A stretch of 5,772 nucleotides of DNA from Lachnospiraceae bacterium (lineage in GTDB: Bacteria; Bacillota; Clostridia; Lachnospirales; Lachnospiraceae). The DNA lies in the NCBI GenBank assembly GCA_017404585.1, contig JAFRCB010000024.1, positions 1 through 5,772 of the forward strand, in the 5' to 3' direction. The notes beneath the pieces were generated by a model. It was not told the origin of the DNA and did no database searches. It saw only the letters and a list, made by a program, of their open reading frames with translations. The translations under genes and the position numbers were made by a program. Shown here piece after piece: positions 5,640 to 5,772 of this stretch (within the stretch, counting starts at the first letter, position 1; every line of letters starts with the position of its first letter).

Positions 5640-5772
5640 GTATGACGGGCATGCCGTCAATCTGTGGTGAAAGTCCACAAGGGGCGTAGCCAACGACGAA
5701 CCCCATAGCGACTCCCAAGGTTCAAATCGTGAGATTTGGGCGAGAAGAAGGGATAGCGAAATCGTAGCCTGA
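5640..5772 (+). mobile_element. Group II intron, probably class C, 5' end of domain I
   Basis: This stretch has no protein-coding character but is rich in stems. TGACGG/CCGTCA (5643-5648 with 5654-5659), TGTGG/CCACA around TGAAAGT (5663-5667 with 5675-5679), GGGG/CCCC (5681-5684 with 5701-5704), and AAATC-GTGA-GATTT (5724-5737) with a GNRA tetraloop, bracketed by CCC/GGG (5714-5716 and 5738-5740). GTATG at 5640 fits the group II 5' boundary (GURYG-like). Compared from memory with the Oceanobacillus iheyensis class C intron (GUGUG start, then GGCAUG, then GGUGAGAGUCC), this sequence has GTATG, GGCATG and GGTGAAAGTCC in the same order and almost the same spacing. Location directly behind a terminator stem is the known preference of class C introns. 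Domains II-VI and any reverse transcriptase/maturase gene lie beyond the window, so I cannot tell whether the intron is complete. Confidence 0.75.

Overview
The window looks like chromosomal DNA from a low-to-mid-GC Firmicute, most likely a member of the Clostridia. This rests on strong GGAGG/AAGGA-type ribosome-binding sites, two textbook intrinsic terminators, an intergenic hairpin with a GAACCGTCCCC loop of a kind I remember from clostridial genomes, and a group II intron. I cannot name a genus. Base composition is uneven. The first gene is clearly AT-rich (one sampled 60-base line, 121-180, has 16 G/C), while the central operon is G/C-richer (line 4021-4080 has 36 G/C).

Layout, left to right. 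(1) 1-861: the 3' part of an AT-rich gene of unknown function that continues beyond the left edge and ends at a strong terminator (872-909). (2) 910-1150: a 240-base intergenic region. It holds a possible minus-strand zinc-ribbon gene remnant, an 11-bp perfect hairpin resembling a REP-type element, a candidate promoter whose -35 box touches that hairpin, and a leader hairpin with an 8-bp stem. (3) 1151-5594: a three-gene plus-strand unit. It consists of a HyuA-family ATP-dependent subunit, a HyuB-family metal-binding subunit whose ATG overlaps the hyuA stop by one base, and, after a gap containing three 15-bp tandem repeats, a divergent cyclophilin-type peptidyl-prolyl isomerase. A 12-bp perfect-stem terminator (5602-5637) closes the unit. 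(4) 5640-5772: the first about 130 bases of domain I of a group II intron, probably class C, inserted just behind that terminator. Its maturase gene, if present, lies outside the window.

How the genes work together: HyuA and HyuB form the two halves of an ATP-dependent amidohydrolase of the hydantoinase/5-oxoprolinase/caprolactamase superfamily. HyuA carries the nucleotide-binding motifs and HyuB carries the metal-ligand pattern. No gamma subunit of the acetone/acetophenone carboxylase kind is present, so ATP-driven opening of a lactam, hydantoin or oxoproline ring is more likely than carboxylation, but the sequence does not fix the substrate. The cyclophilin is probably co-transcribed, though its link to the hydantoinase is unproven and its active site is partly degenerate.

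I did not find convincing evidence for a wholly new system. The most noteworthy items are the intron placed against the operon terminator, the hydantoinase/degenerate-cyclophilin pairing with its tandem-repeat spacer, and the unassigned protein at the left edge.
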